61,068 bases of DNA from a virus: positions 1 through 61,068 of IMG/VR virus record IMGVR_UViG_3300019487_000034; one strand, given 5' to 3'. Shown here piece by piece: positions 41,016-49,878 of this stretch. Position numbers and translations under genes: made by a program. Under the pieces are notes generated by a model, which worked only from the letters and a program-made list of their open reading frames with translations, did no database searches and had not been told where the DNA came from. Position 1 is the first letter of the stretch; each line of letters begins with the position of its first letter.

Positions 41016-41933
41016 CTAACTCCCCAGAATTACACGAGCTACGAACAATAGGTCACCACCTGAATGAGGCTCATCTGAGTCTCCCGGCTGGAATCCGGAA
41101 TCTCCATCGGAACGCTGGGTACGCCATTCCTCCGACCAATCCCGGCCCGTGGCTAGACGATCAGCGGGCCACGTGCCGAGGAGAAGCTCAGTCGCACGGG
41201 ACTGCTCCCCGTCCGTATACCGGTGGTACAGGGCGTGTGCCAGGGGATTCTGGGACATGTGCTGTAGAATGTCGGTGAGAGTTCCCAGCTCGCTAGCAGT
41301 TAAGCCGCCATGCATTTCTCCGAGGAGATGCAGATTGAGGAGAGTCAGATGTGACTGGAATCCGGGGGCGGAGCTGAGCGGGTTGACTGTCAGAAGCGAT
41401 CGCTCCCAATGGTTCTCTCCGCCCAACTTGTAGATCAGTTCGGCCAGGAGGCCGACAGTGCCGGGCCTGAGGTATACCCGATCGAAGTGCTCAGCCGCAT
41501 TACGTTCCTCACCCATCTTCCAATTATTCTCCGAGCCGTAGGCCCACAGATTCTCAGCTACGTCTAGCCTCTTGAATTCCCAGATCCACACGAAGAGACC
41601 CATCAGCATATCACGACTGATGTCGGAGCTGCATTTGACAGCATACTCGGGCCCCGGGAGTCGGTGCCAGTGACCCAGCTCAGATTCAGCCGCCTCGAGA
41701 TCCCCCGGCTCGCCGAGGCCGACCTGAGTCAGTGCAGTGAATAACAGAGCGTCACAGGCATCGCTGACATCCCATGCTCTCGGTGCCAATGACCGGATCA
41801 GGGCACGACGCTCTCGTAGAGCATCAAGATCACCCGAGGATTCTCGTGCAGGTTCCCGACGCCGTTCGCAGGAAGTCAGCGGGAATAGGAGGATTGCAAT
41901 AGCTAGTACTAACCAACGATATCCTGGGAGCAT
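41016..41933 (-). CDS. Lipoprotein within virion gene cluster
   Basis: A 305-residue exported protein. MLPGYRWLVLAIAILLFPLT followed by Ser and Cys22 is a good lipobox. The mature part is helical and repeated in feel (LLAELIYKLGGENHW, LLNLHLLGEMHGG), ending in a Gly/Asp/Ser-rich tail. Placed among tail genes, it may act in the envelope during lysis or exclusion, or be a virion component released at entry. Confidence 0.6.
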   Translation of the reverse strand: MLPGYRWLVLAIAILLFPLTSCERRREPARESSGDLDALRERRALIRSLAPRAWDVSDACDALLFTALTQVGLGEPGDLEAAESELGHWHRLPGPEYAVKCSSDISRDMLMGLFVWIWEFKRLDVAENLWAYGSENNWKMGEERNAAEHFDRVYLRPGTVGLLAELIYKLGGENHWERSLLTVNPLSSAPGFQSHLTLLNLHLLGEMHGGLTASELGTLTDILQHMSQNPLAHALYHRYTDGEQSRATELLLGTWPADRLATGRDWSEEWRTQRSDGDSGFQPGDSDEPHSGGDLLFVARVILGS

Positions 41934-42355
41934 TAGAATCGCCTCCGACGAACTGCTCGTTTAACTGCAGCGGCTGGAGTTGCAATAGGAGTAGCAAGAG
42001 GTGCAGATGCGGGAGTGGCAGATGCGGGGGCTGCCGGTGCCGGTTGCTGCAGTTGTTCAATTCGAGAAGTAGGAGCTGGCGCCGGAGCTGGGGTGTTCGG
42101 GAATGGGTTCCCAACACCCGCTACTAGGATTTGCTCTGGTGGCTTGAATGATCCGGGCTTCCCTACCTGGATTCCCTGTCCACTTCCCAACACTATGCCA
42201 CCCTGTGGAGGACCCTCGGGAAGTTTACGGATATCATCAATTTTGATATTGGCGTTGATGGGTTTAGCCGCCGGAGCTGGTACAGGTTTCTTCTGCAGTT
42301 CCTGTACCGCTTTCGTCGCCTCTCTCATTGCTGACTTAATCGCCTTGAATGCCAT
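41933..42355 (-). CDS. Ala/Pro-rich protein, unknown
   Basis: A 140-residue protein: short helical N-terminus with basic residues, then a Pro/Ala-rich linker (PAPAPTSRIEQLQQ, ATPASAPLATPI) and an Arg-rich end. The stop overlaps the lipoprotein start (TAATG). Confidence 0.5.
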   Translation of the reverse strand: MAFKAIKSAMREATKAVQELQKKPVPAPAAKPINANIKIDDIRKLPEGPPQGGIVLGSGQGIQVGKPGSFKPPEQILVAGVGNPFPNTPAPAPAPTSRIEQLQQPAPAAPASATPASAPLATPIATPAAAVKRAVRRRRF

Positions 42356-42358
42356 AGA

Positions 42359-45148
42359 TTAGAACCTGTAGAGTTCCTCAATATGTAGTTCGCCGTATAA
42401 GGCGATGCCGGTGCCGGCGGCGTTCTGAATACTCTCGTGACCTATACGCACCGTCGCTCCCGATGCCAATGATAATACATGATCAATGTTGGAGAAGCTG
42501 AATGCACCGAAGGCTGCGTTCCGATTGGCTGCTCCATAGCCGAAGGCCAGCTGTAAAGTGTCGCCAGTTCCGTATGCACTGCCACCAGTACGCAATTCGA
42601 AGTTCACTTGAGATTGATTGTCTACTGCTGTGCCCGAACGCATTCCCAGCCGACCGGTTGTTATCCGGTACACCGCTGCATAGGGAGGTACAAGTGTTTG
42701 GTATTCAGTGCGTGTAGTAGTGGAAGTCGATGCCACGCCAGATCCAGTAGACACAGATGCACGGTACTTCAGCGGATAGGCGATCACTTGCCACGTATTG
42801 GTCGATTGATCAGCTCGGAGTGTTACAGACTGTGCCTCCATGGCAAGTGGGAAAGTCGTAAGCGCACCCTCAATGGTTTCAGAAGCGTTACCATCGACGA
42901 TGACTAAATTTGTTCCGCTACTGACCTTCTTCACGGTAATCGTACGACCGTAGTTGTTCGCCAGAGCAGGTAGCAGGATCGTTCGGTCCGCACCACTGGG
43001 GACTACTAGTATGGTGTCATAGCCATCAGTGTCCGTGATCGTGTAATTGGCACCACTCACATAGTTTGTGCGAGACTTCTCTCTTGGCGCCGAGGTGGTG
43101 ACAAGGCCAGCTGAGCCGGAGGTTGCGATACCGAATCCGGCCGCTTGACCCGCTTTAGTCTTTACGATGCGCCACGTAAAATTAGGATCGGCATCAATTG
43201 ATGACCAGTTAGTTCCGGCTGCGCCAAAAGTAGCACCACTAGAGTGGCGGTATTGGCCGAAATTGGCATCTATATCTGTAGAGTTAACGATGGTTAACCC
43301 GGCTCCGTACGTGACACCATTTTGCGTATGGAAATTCTGGACATAACTTTGAATCTCTCCGACCTCGGCCCAGGTCACACCGGCGTTTAATGACACTTGG
43401 AGTTCAACTCTGTCGCTCGACTGGAACGGGGTTTGAAGCCTTACACGCTTCTGTCTTTCGGCCGTAAAGTTGCCGAACTGACCACCACCGGGTCCATACG
43501 CAAACGCCGTCGTGTCATTTGCATCGGTAGTACTAGTGTTGTACGCATATTCCACATCATTCTGGGCGACATTAAGCGTGCCACTACCCTGGAGTTGGCT
43601 AATGAGAACTGTTGCATGAACTGCAACATCGAATGGGCCTGCGCCGATGTTGTTCGGGGCTAACTCACTGTAAATATCTGAAGCGGTATAGGCACGGGAC
43701 ATAGCGACATAGGCATTACCTGATGTAGCAATGATCGTTCGTGTATTATCGCTTGCGACCTCGGTCCACATGTCCCCGATTACCTGAGTTGATGCATAGC
43801 TTCCGACAGTATAGGAACTGGGCAGTCCGATGGAACTACTACCACCTGTCGTAGTTCCGGAGGTAAACTTACCCTGTAATTCAATCGAATCTCCGACACG
43901 TCGCCAGTAAAAGGAACTATTAGTAGTAGTTCCCCAGCCCGCACCGTAGGTAGGCGTGTATGCGGCCCACTCGCCAACAACTGCACCCTGGGGCTGAATT
44001 CCCGGGCCTACTACGATTCCCGCTACATTGAGGGTAGCTGAACCTGAGCCACTCGTGCGGGCGAAGCGCAGAGTATAGCCGGTAGAGCTATCGGCGTCGA
44101 AGGTAGTCGTGAACTTGCCGGTCTGATTCGGAAGTGTAGTAGCTCCACTGGAGTCAGTGGACAGTGCCATCCTGGTGGGACCTGCCGTGTTGTAGACACT
44201 GACGGTCCACTCCCCGGAGACGAAGCCCGAGCCGGGACGCATCCAGATGTCCACCTTGAGTTTGCGATTCTTGAGAGCCTCACCCGGTGTCATCGTATAG
44301 GAGTTGTAGTTAGTCGTCTCGGTACCATTGCCCGTGGCGACGAACTGAATAGCTGTGTCAATTGTTCCGCCCAGAGGGAGATCGCCTGCCGTAGTCGTCG
44401 TGACTGGCGTAGCGAATACTGTACCCGTCTCGGTCCATCCCACAGCATCCGAGGGACTCTCCACGAGGTTCAGCTCGCCGGAACTACCGGAGCCCACCTC
44501 GAATAGGCTGGAGCCATTGTCCGCATAGAGTTTGTCGAGGTCCGAGGCATACCAGAGGGTGGCCTCCTTACGGGTCAGTCCATCCAGTGTTGCCTTGGCT
44601 GCCTTCGGCAGAGTGATACGGCTAGTATTAGATGCAGTACCGCCGTCAATGTCCTTATTAGTGAATACTTCGGTGCCGGCCAGCGTGGCCAGTGTTCCCG
44701 TGTTCGGTGTGGTGACGTTGGTAACACCGGTAGTAGTTAACGTGAGGCTATTCCCGCCCACATTCCGGAGATCCCCGGAGAGTTCCAGAGTACGGTTGCC
44801 ATCGTCCGCATCTAGAGTCAGTGTTCGGTTAGCCGTGAGAGTGGACGTAGACTGGACGGCCAGGTTAAATGCAGAGTCAGTATCATCGAGACTGAAGGTA
44901 TCCACCGACGTGAATGATCCATCGGTAGAGGAGGGAGCTGTCAGAGTCGGCGAGGTGAGCGTCTTATTAGTGAGGGTCTGAGTAGCGTCGATCTCGACCA
45001 GCACCTGAGTGGTGTCGGTTGTCGGCGCCAGCTGGACATCCGTGGATGCCGTGTAGGTCACTGCCTGGTTGGGGCGCAGGGTGATGGCCCTGGTATCCTT
45101 GCGGAACACAGTTGCTACTAGTTCAGATAGAGTACCGAATAATTTCAC
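42359..45148 (-). CDS. Tail fibre/receptor-binding protein 1
   Basis: A 929-residue Thr/Ser/Gly-rich fibre. Residues 1-45 (MKLFGTLSELVATVFRKD, then TLRPNQAVTYTASTD) are shared with the next fibre gene upstream and probably attach to the virion. The middle and C-terminus are beta-structured, ending in an ARIG- and GELHIEELYRF-like tip. Host range factor by architecture. A strongly structured leader precedes it. Confidence 0.7.
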   Translation of the reverse strand: MKLFGTLSELVATVFRKDTRAITLRPNQAVTYTASTDVQLAPTTDTTQVLVEIDATQTLTNKTLTSPTLTAPSSTDGSFTSVDTFSLDDTDSAFNLAVQSTSTLTANRTLTLDADDGNRTLELSGDLRNVGGNSLTLTTTGVTNVTTPNTGTLATLAGTEVFTNKDIDGGTASNTSRITLPKAAKATLDGLTRKEATLWYASDLDKLYADNGSSLFEVGSGSSGELNLVESPSDAVGWTETGTVFATPVTTTTAGDLPLGGTIDTAIQFVATGNGTETTNYNSYTMTPGEALKNRKLKVDIWMRPGSGFVSGEWTVSVYNTAGPTRMALSTDSSGATTLPNQTGKFTTTFDADSSTGYTLRFARTSGSGSATLNVAGIVVGPGIQPQGAVVGEWAAYTPTYGAGWGTTTNSSFYWRRVGDSIELQGKFTSGTTTGGSSSIGLPSSYTVGSYASTQVIGDMWTEVASDNTRTIIATSGNAYVAMSRAYTASDIYSELAPNNIGAGPFDVAVHATVLISQLQGSGTLNVAQNDVEYAYNTSTTDANDTTAFAYGPGGGQFGNFTAERQKRVRLQTPFQSSDRVELQVSLNAGVTWAEVGEIQSYVQNFHTQNGVTYGAGLTIVNSTDIDANFGQYRHSSGATFGAAGTNWSSIDADPNFTWRIVKTKAGQAAGFGIATSGSAGLVTTSAPREKSRTNYVSGANYTITDTDGYDTILVVPSGADRTILLPALANNYGRTITVKKVSSGTNLVIVDGNASETIEGALTTFPLAMEAQSVTLRADQSTNTWQVIAYPLKYRASVSTGSGVASTSTTTRTEYQTLVPPYAAVYRITTGRLGMRSGTAVDNQSQVNFELRTGGSAYGTGDTLQLAFGYGAANRNAAFGAFSFSNIDHVLSLASGATVRIGHESIQNAAGTGIALYGELHIEELYRF

Positions 45149-45163
45149 GGGTCATCTCCTATT

Positions 45164-45234
45164 GTCCCCACCGGGGACGGATATACTAGTCGGCTTTCCG
45201 ACTCGTGGGAACTACTCGGGTGTGCGGCCCGAGT
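45164..45234 (-). other. Three successive hairpins before fibre 1
   Basis: In the 121-base gap: GTCCCC/GGGGAC (45164-45178, loop ACC), AGTCGG/CCGACT (45188-45203, loop CTTT) and ACTCGGG/CCCGAGT (45214-45234, loop TGTGCGG). All are perfect. No T run makes a classical terminator on the leftward transcript. Confidence 0.6.
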
Positions 45235-45269
45235 CGTTACAATTGAAGTCAGCCGCACCTGACAATTAA

Positions 45270-46373
45270 TTATTGCGCCGTGATGAGTACACGCCAGCTG
45301 GACCCACCGGGGGCCTCGCTCGAGGTGAGCGTCACAACACTGGTGCTGGTCCGGATGATCGTATCAACGAAGATGGTCTCATCGTTGGTCATATCATAGA
45401 CCTCGACCTGGACATCCTTCGTGCCGAGCGAATGAGTGACCGCCTTGGTTGTGCCGTCGCCCGTGGTCCACGTGGCCTCGAAGGTATCATCGACCCAGGT
45501 GGCCGTCGTGCCGTTGCTCTTAAGTTTGGTACCCGAGGCGCCAATGGCCAAATTGGAGACCTGAGTAGTCGATGTGCCGATGAGCAGGGAGCCCGTAGCT
45601 AGGCCGGAGACTGTAAGGTTATCCAGGTTACGGGTGGCAGCATTGCTGGAGCCCGAGAATTGCGTAAAGGAGACAGGATCTGTGCCAACTGTCGTGACTT
45701 CGAGGGTCTCGACATATGCCTTATCGGCATTCGCAGTACCTTCACGGACGAAGACTGCCGAACCGGAGAACTCCGCAGCAGCATTCATGTCTTGTGAACG
45801 GGACGGTGCACCAGAGGCAGCAACGATGTAGATGCCGTTCTCTTCAGAAGCGGTCTGATCCTTCAAGAGGATCCGGTCGCCGGTGGCCAGCGTGACACCG
45901 TCGAGGGTATCACCATTCTCGTATGCGGTAGCGAGAGCACCGTTGGCCGTGGTGGCTGCCCGGACAGCATGCTTCCAGCTGAGACCGTTGACCAGGTTAT
46001 CAACGTAGGTGGTGCTAGCCTTCGAATCGATCTGGGTCTGGATGGCCGAGGTGACGCCGTCGAGGTACCCGAACTCGGTGTTACTAACAGATCCGTTGTG
46101 GATCTTAGCAGCATCAATAGCGGCGCCGCTCTTAATGTCGGCATTCTCGATGTTGGTGATCGAGTTACCCGTGCCATCGGCATCGAAAGTCTTGTTGGTG
46201 AACGTGGCCGTGGAGTTGGCCGAGACTAGCACATGATCGGCATCGCCCGGAGGGAACTGGAAGTCCCGTGACGCCGTGTACGTAGTCGCCTGGTTGGGAC
46301 GCAATGTCAGGTCCTGGCTATTCTTGCGGAACAGGAGGCTGACAAGTCGGGAGATAGAACCGAATACTTTCAT
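45270..46373 (-). CDS. Tail fibre protein 2
   Basis: A 367-residue fibre. The first 40 residues match fibre 1 (MKVFGSISRLVSLLFRKN, TLRPNQATTYTASRD). The middle carries the classic fibre segment GVTLATGDRILLKDQTASEENG with YLDGVTSAIQTQIDSK. The last 60 residues (THSLGTKDVQVEVYDMTNDE onward) match fibre 3. A modular assembly. Confidence 0.75.
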   Translation of the reverse strand: MKVFGSISRLVSLLFRKNSQDLTLRPNQATTYTASRDFQFPPGDADHVLVSANSTATFTNKTFDADGTGNSITNIENADIKSGAAIDAAKIHNGSVSNTEFGYLDGVTSAIQTQIDSKASTTYVDNLVNGLSWKHAVRAATTANGALATAYENGDTLDGVTLATGDRILLKDQTASEENGIYIVAASGAPSRSQDMNAAAEFSGSAVFVREGTANADKAYVETLEVTTVGTDPVSFTQFSGSSNAATRNLDNLTVSGLATGSLLIGTSTTQVSNLAIGASGTKLKSNGTTATWVDDTFEATWTTGDGTTKAVTHSLGTKDVQVEVYDMTNDETIFVDTIIRTSTSVVTLTSSEAPGGSSWRVLITAQ

Positions 46374-46397
46374 TTAATTACTCCGGACCCCGAGGGG

Positions 46398-46976
46398 TCA
46401 GTCTGCGTGCACGACGACTCGCCAGGACGTCCCCGGCGACTCTGATGCATTTAGGGTTATTGCATTTGGACTAGTGACTGTTACTGAGTTTACACCAATT
46501 AGCTCATCGGTGTCAAGATCAATTACAGACACCACTACGTCTGGATTATCTAGGTTGTGGGTGAACGTGAAGGTAGGTCCATCGGCCGTGAGCCAGTCAG
46601 TCTCGGCGGATTGAACTCCCGTGGCCCCGGCCACCGACTGCCAACTGGCAGCAGTACCATTTGTCTGCAGGACCTTACCAGCCTGCCCCGACTGATCCGG
46701 TAATACTCCGGTAACAGTTGTGGCGAAGATGTTGAGTTCGGCTATCTCGTGACCAGAGGTACCGATATTAACAACACCACCGACGCCGGAACCGCCTGCA
46801 ATCTGGGACTGCGGCTCGAAAGTCATATCAGTGCGGGATCGGAAGTTAACCGAACTTGTGGAATCTATAGAGAGCGTGGATCCGAGAAGATCAATACGCT
46901 CCAGATTATAGCGGGCATTGGCCGTTAAATTGGAGTCTAATCTAAGACGTAGGTATCGAGATAGAGTGAATGCCAT
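46398..46976 (-). CDS. Tail fibre protein 3
   Basis: A 192-residue protein with an N-terminal beta section and a C-terminal module (THNLDNPDVVVSVIDLDTDE, then ESPGTSWRVVVHAD) that matches the end of fibre 2. Its N-terminus (MAFTLSRYLRLRLDSNL) differs from the other two. Located next to promoter 47051-47079. Confidence 0.65.
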   Translation of the reverse strand: MAFTLSRYLRLRLDSNLTANARYNLERIDLLGSTLSIDSTSSVNFRSRTDMTFEPQSQIAGGSGVGGVVNIGTSGHEIAELNIFATTVTGVLPDQSGQAGKVLQTNGTAASWQSVAGATGVQSAETDWLTADGPTFTFTHNLDNPDVVVSVIDLDTDELIGVNSVTVTSPNAITLNASESPGTSWRVVVHAD

Positions 46977-47050
46977 ATGAGTTTAGTCCCCGGATACATA
47001 GACCCTATTAATTGGGTACTGACCGAAGGCCCTGTACTGGATTGAGGTTT

Positions 47051-47079
47051 ATAATCTAGTGTAAACTATAAACCGTCAA
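47051..47079 (-). promoter_or_regulatory. Leftward promoter for fibre genes
   Basis: On the minus strand TTGACG (47074-47079), 17-base spacer, GATTAT (47051-47056). It lies in the 123-base gap before fibre 3. Confidence 0.4.
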
Positions 47080-47099
47080 CCAGCCATCGGGTAATTAGC

Positions 47100-47549
47100 T
47101 TATGGATTGCTGGAGCGTGACAAGTAATACTCTACACACCAGCGAACCCGACCAGCGGTTGCAGGCGTGGTAGCAATGGCCATGCTCAACTCGCTATAGG
47201 CGGTTGCACTGGGCTTGATCGCCGTGGCTCCCCCGGCCAGTGCCTGGGAGTTAGTGCCCGAGCTGGCAGTGAAGTCGGTAGATCCCGTCAGTGCAGTTGC
47301 ACCGGCCGATAGGGTCATATCCGTGGCCCCGGCGACCGCAGTTTGTTCATCCGTGTAGACGTTGGTGACAACGGCACCCGGGGGCAACTTCGCATTGAAG
47401 AGATAGGTGCCAACAGCTCCGCCATCGGCAGTGAAGTCCCACACGACCGTGGCAACTTGCTTGCAGAACAGGTCCATGACCGCTGCTTCACGAGCATTGG
47501 ATTGATTCTGATTGAGACGACCGGCGGGGGTACGCTTAGGAGAACGCAT
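47100..47549 (-). CDS. Minor structural protein, unknown
   Basis: A 149-residue Ala/Thr/Gly-rich protein, MRSPKRTPAGRLNQNQSN onward, with beta strands near 40-70 (TVVWDFTADGGAVGTYLF). Lies between the capsid block and the fibres. Probably a small virion protein; exact role unknown. Confidence 0.55.
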   Translation of the reverse strand: MRSPKRTPAGRLNQNQSNAREAAVMDLFCKQVATVVWDFTADGGAVGTYLFNAKLPPGAVVTNVYTDEQTAVAGATDMTLSAGATALTGSTDFTASSGTNSQALAGGATAIKPSATAYSELSMAIATTPATAGRVRWCVEYYLSRSSNP

Positions 47550-47647
47550 GATATTATTCCTCAGGGTTATTCGGGGAGCTTATGCTCCGAGAGTTGGTAT
47601 ACACTACCGAGGCCCGCTCCCGCCGAGCGCAATGTAGGACGAGAGGG

Positions 47648-47822
47648 GCACGGAGTGCTGGGGGTTGAAACCCCAGGGGGTGGGTAGTTTCACCACATAC
47701 CCAGGTGGTCAATCCCAGCAGGATAAGCTCACCACTGACGGAGGTGACCCGTTGGGTGGGGTAAGCTCCCCCGGTCTCACCACTCAGCACTTGCTCACAA
47801 GGAGCCTGGCAGGTGACGCCAG
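47648..47822. ncRNA. Densely structured non-coding stretch
   Basis: Five perfect or near-perfect hairpins in 175 bases: GCAC/GTGC (47648-47658), CTGGGG/CCCCAG (47658-47676), TGGGTA/TACCCA (47681-47703) whose loop ACCAC (47692-47696) pairs with GTGGT at 47705-47709 as a pseudoknot, ACGG/CCGT (47738-47752), GGGG/CCCC (47758-47771) and CTGGC/GCCAG (47806-47822), plus a direct repeat CTCACCACT. The strand of the RNA is not fixed because paired regions look alike on both. It lies in the 281-base gap between the minor structural gene and the GIY-YIG gene. No group I intron core was recognised. Confidence 0.45.
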
Positions 47823-47830
47823 CTTTCAAA

Positions 47831-48418
47831 TTAACGGGGGACGTATCGGAACGTCCAACCCTTGTTGTGCGGACATCTCCAACTAGGACGTAGGCAGTTG
47901 GCAATAGCCGATCGAGACCCTAGTCCATCTTTAGAGGCGTGACAAGCGCTTAGATACCATCGCTCCTCTCCTGTTTCCAGATTAATTGCGACAATAGGTT
48001 TACGCAGTTTCAGATTATTACGGGCCGAGACACCTGACAAGAATGCAGCTCTACCTGCCCGTCTGCCCCGCTCTTTACGTATCGCTAATGGCACACTACG
48101 AGCTAATTTACTGGCCATTGCAGAATCAAAGCCATCACCACCAATAGTAAGATTGGTTAGACGGGCCCCAATAGATCTGAAATAAGCAATGTGAAATTGT
48201 TCAGACTCATTCAGTTGATCCGCATCAGTTTCTTCTAATACCACAACCTTAGGTAAACCGGGTAATGTTCGTAACCATCTGGACTTATAATTATCCTCAG
48301 TCAACTTATGATTCATGTGATCCCGAATACGAGCTTTGAGATTTACCGTTTTACCGATATACCTCAATTCTCCCGTAACCGGGTCACACAATCCATAAAT
48401 TGTTGGAATAGTACTCAC
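47831..48418 (-). CDS. GIY-YIG homing endonuclease
   Basis: A 195-residue free-standing endonuclease. IYGLCDPVTGELRYIGKT (7-24) holds the GIY and YIG motifs, followed by ARIRDH; Glu71 or Glu73 (NESEQFH) is the likely catalytic acid. The C-terminal part (KPIVAINLETGEERWYLSAC) matches a NUMOD1 DNA-binding repeat. Base composition looks more AT-rich than neighbours, in line with recent arrival. It lies 27 bases from the complete major capsid gene. Confidence 0.85.
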   Translation of the reverse strand: MSTIPTIYGLCDPVTGELRYIGKTVNLKARIRDHMNHKLTEDNYKSRWLRTLPGLPKVVVLEETDADQLNESEQFHIAYFRSIGARLTNLTIGGDGFDSAMASKLARSVPLAIRKERGRRAGRAAFLSGVSARNNLKLRKPIVAINLETGEERWYLSACHASKDGLGSRSAIANCLRPSWRCPHNKGWTFRYVPR

Positions 48419-48445
48419 GCTACCCAGTATACCACAGATTCGAGA

Positions 48446-49831
48446 TTAGGCGAAATTGCGAATTCTTGCTATTGATTTCGGGTGCTTACAGATCAACACG
48501 CAGCAAGCTTGTAGGTAGCTCACGACGTTATTGACGTATTCACCACCGGTAACCTTCATGTGGAAGTCATCTCCATTCGGGGCCTTTACAGTCGTGAAGT
48601 CCGTGCCGTGGTACTCGAGGACCTTCTCACCGGCCTTCGTTTCCGGAAGGATGTAGAGACGCTTCTTATGGCAGTACTCACTGTCGTACAGTTCGATCTG
48701 GTCGTTCCGGTGAACGATACCGAAGACCTTCGTTCCACGCTTATTGTCATCCCACGAGATGAACCGGCGGTCCGTCTCACGGCTCTCAATAAGGGCAGAT
48801 TGTGTCTCAGGGGCCGAGCAAGCCATGCGCCACTTATAGCGATCCTGGCCAACTTCGATCTTGACCTTATCCATTACCTGGTTGAAGTGGCTGAGATCCA
48901 GCGCAGCCGCAGCAGCGTCAACTTCGCTAGAGCCGGTAACGCCGGTCATCGAGATGCCGTGGACGGTGCGGTTGTCATTGGCTGCCAGGGATTCCAAGCC
49001 AACCAGTGTCTCAGTGAGGGTACCGTAGTCGGTAGCCGAGGTGATGGCCGTTAGATCCGGGATCGTCGGCTGATCATACTTGTAGAACACGGAACCCGCT
49101 TGGGCACCCGTGGTAACAGTCGTGATCGTGCCAGCCGAGGCGAACGCTGCGGTGAGGCCCTGGAGGCGGACCTTACCAGTTGCCCGGTCCTTCGTGATAA
49201 CCCGCCAGTAGACCGGCTCAGTCGCCAGGTTGGTGTCGAGAGCGGTGACTGCACCGGCACTCGTGCGGAGGATGAGGATGTCCTGGTATTCGAAATAACC
49301 GGTGTGACCCCGGCTCGTGTCGCTCTCGTCGAGAGTCCACTCGAGTTGGTCGCTGTTCGGCGTAGTGACAGCGGCAGCGCCAGCGGCGACCTGACCAATG
49401 ACACCAGTACCGTCCTGCCACAGGGCTCGAGCCATCTCACGCTTCGTTGAGGACATGGAGGCCGAGAGGATCATCTGCAGAGGCTCTGCATACTTCTCGG
49501 GGCTGACTCGTGCACGCTCGTACAAGTTGTATTCCAACTCTACGGTTGCGTTCGCTTCCTTCAGCTTCGCCGTGTACTCATCAGCGGCCGGCTGGAAACC
49601 ACGGGGGAACGGGCGATTGCTCGTACCCGGGTTACGCCACTGGGTGTTCATCGGGAGGAGACCGTTCTGGAAGTAGAACCGGATTTCCCGAGGAGCATGA
49701 CCCGAGACCTTCGCCCGCTTAACCATCTCGTAGTCCCGGAAATCGGTACTGATCTGGGTGCGGACACCTTTGGAGAATGCAATCTGGAGAATTTCCCCGA
49801 GTTGCAGTGTATCAACGTTTGTAAAAGCCAT
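48446..49831 (-). CDS. Major capsid protein
   Basis: A 461-residue protein with an N-terminal arm, an ANATVELEYNLYERARVSPE segment and a C-terminal region of the HK97 type (FGIVHRNDQIELYD, VVSYLQACCVLICKHP). It follows the scaffold gene by 47 bases. Identified by context and composition as much as by fold. Confidence 0.7.
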   Translation of the reverse strand: MAFTNVDTLQLGEILQIAFSKGVRTQISTDFRDYEMVKRAKVSGHAPREIRFYFQNGLLPMNTQWRNPGTSNRPFPRGFQPAADEYTAKLKEANATVELEYNLYERARVSPEKYAEPLQMILSASMSSTKREMARALWQDGTGVIGQVAAGAAAVTTPNSDQLEWTLDESDTSRGHTGYFEYQDILILRTSAGAVTALDTNLATEPVYWRVITKDRATGKVRLQGLTAAFASAGTITTVTTGAQAGSVFYKYDQPTIPDLTAITSATDYGTLTETLVGLESLAANDNRTVHGISMTGVTGSSEVDAAAAALDLSHFNQVMDKVKIEVGQDRYKWRMACSAPETQSALIESRETDRRFISWDDNKRGTKVFGIVHRNDQIELYDSEYCHKKRLYILPETKAGEKVLEYHGTDFTTVKAPNGDDFHMKVTGGEYVNNVVSYLQACCVLICKHPKSIARIRNFA

Positions 49832-49878
49832 TACTATTACTACCTAGTTAGTTCAGGCAACTAGCCACTGCGGTACCA

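Noticed and set aside
47658-47676. tRNA-like T arm at CTGGGG/CCCCAG
   Set aside because: No acceptor stem, anticodon arm or CCA-type end could be placed; no tRNA was recognised in the window.
47554-47904. 116-residue minus-strand frame across the structured gap
   Set aside because: It overlaps the GIY-YIG gene, has low protein-like quality and the region is dominated by hairpins.
47648-48418. Group I intron with GIY-YIG open frame
   Set aside because: Flanking genes are complete and no conserved P7/J8-7 core was seen; treated as free-standing endonuclease plus structured gap.
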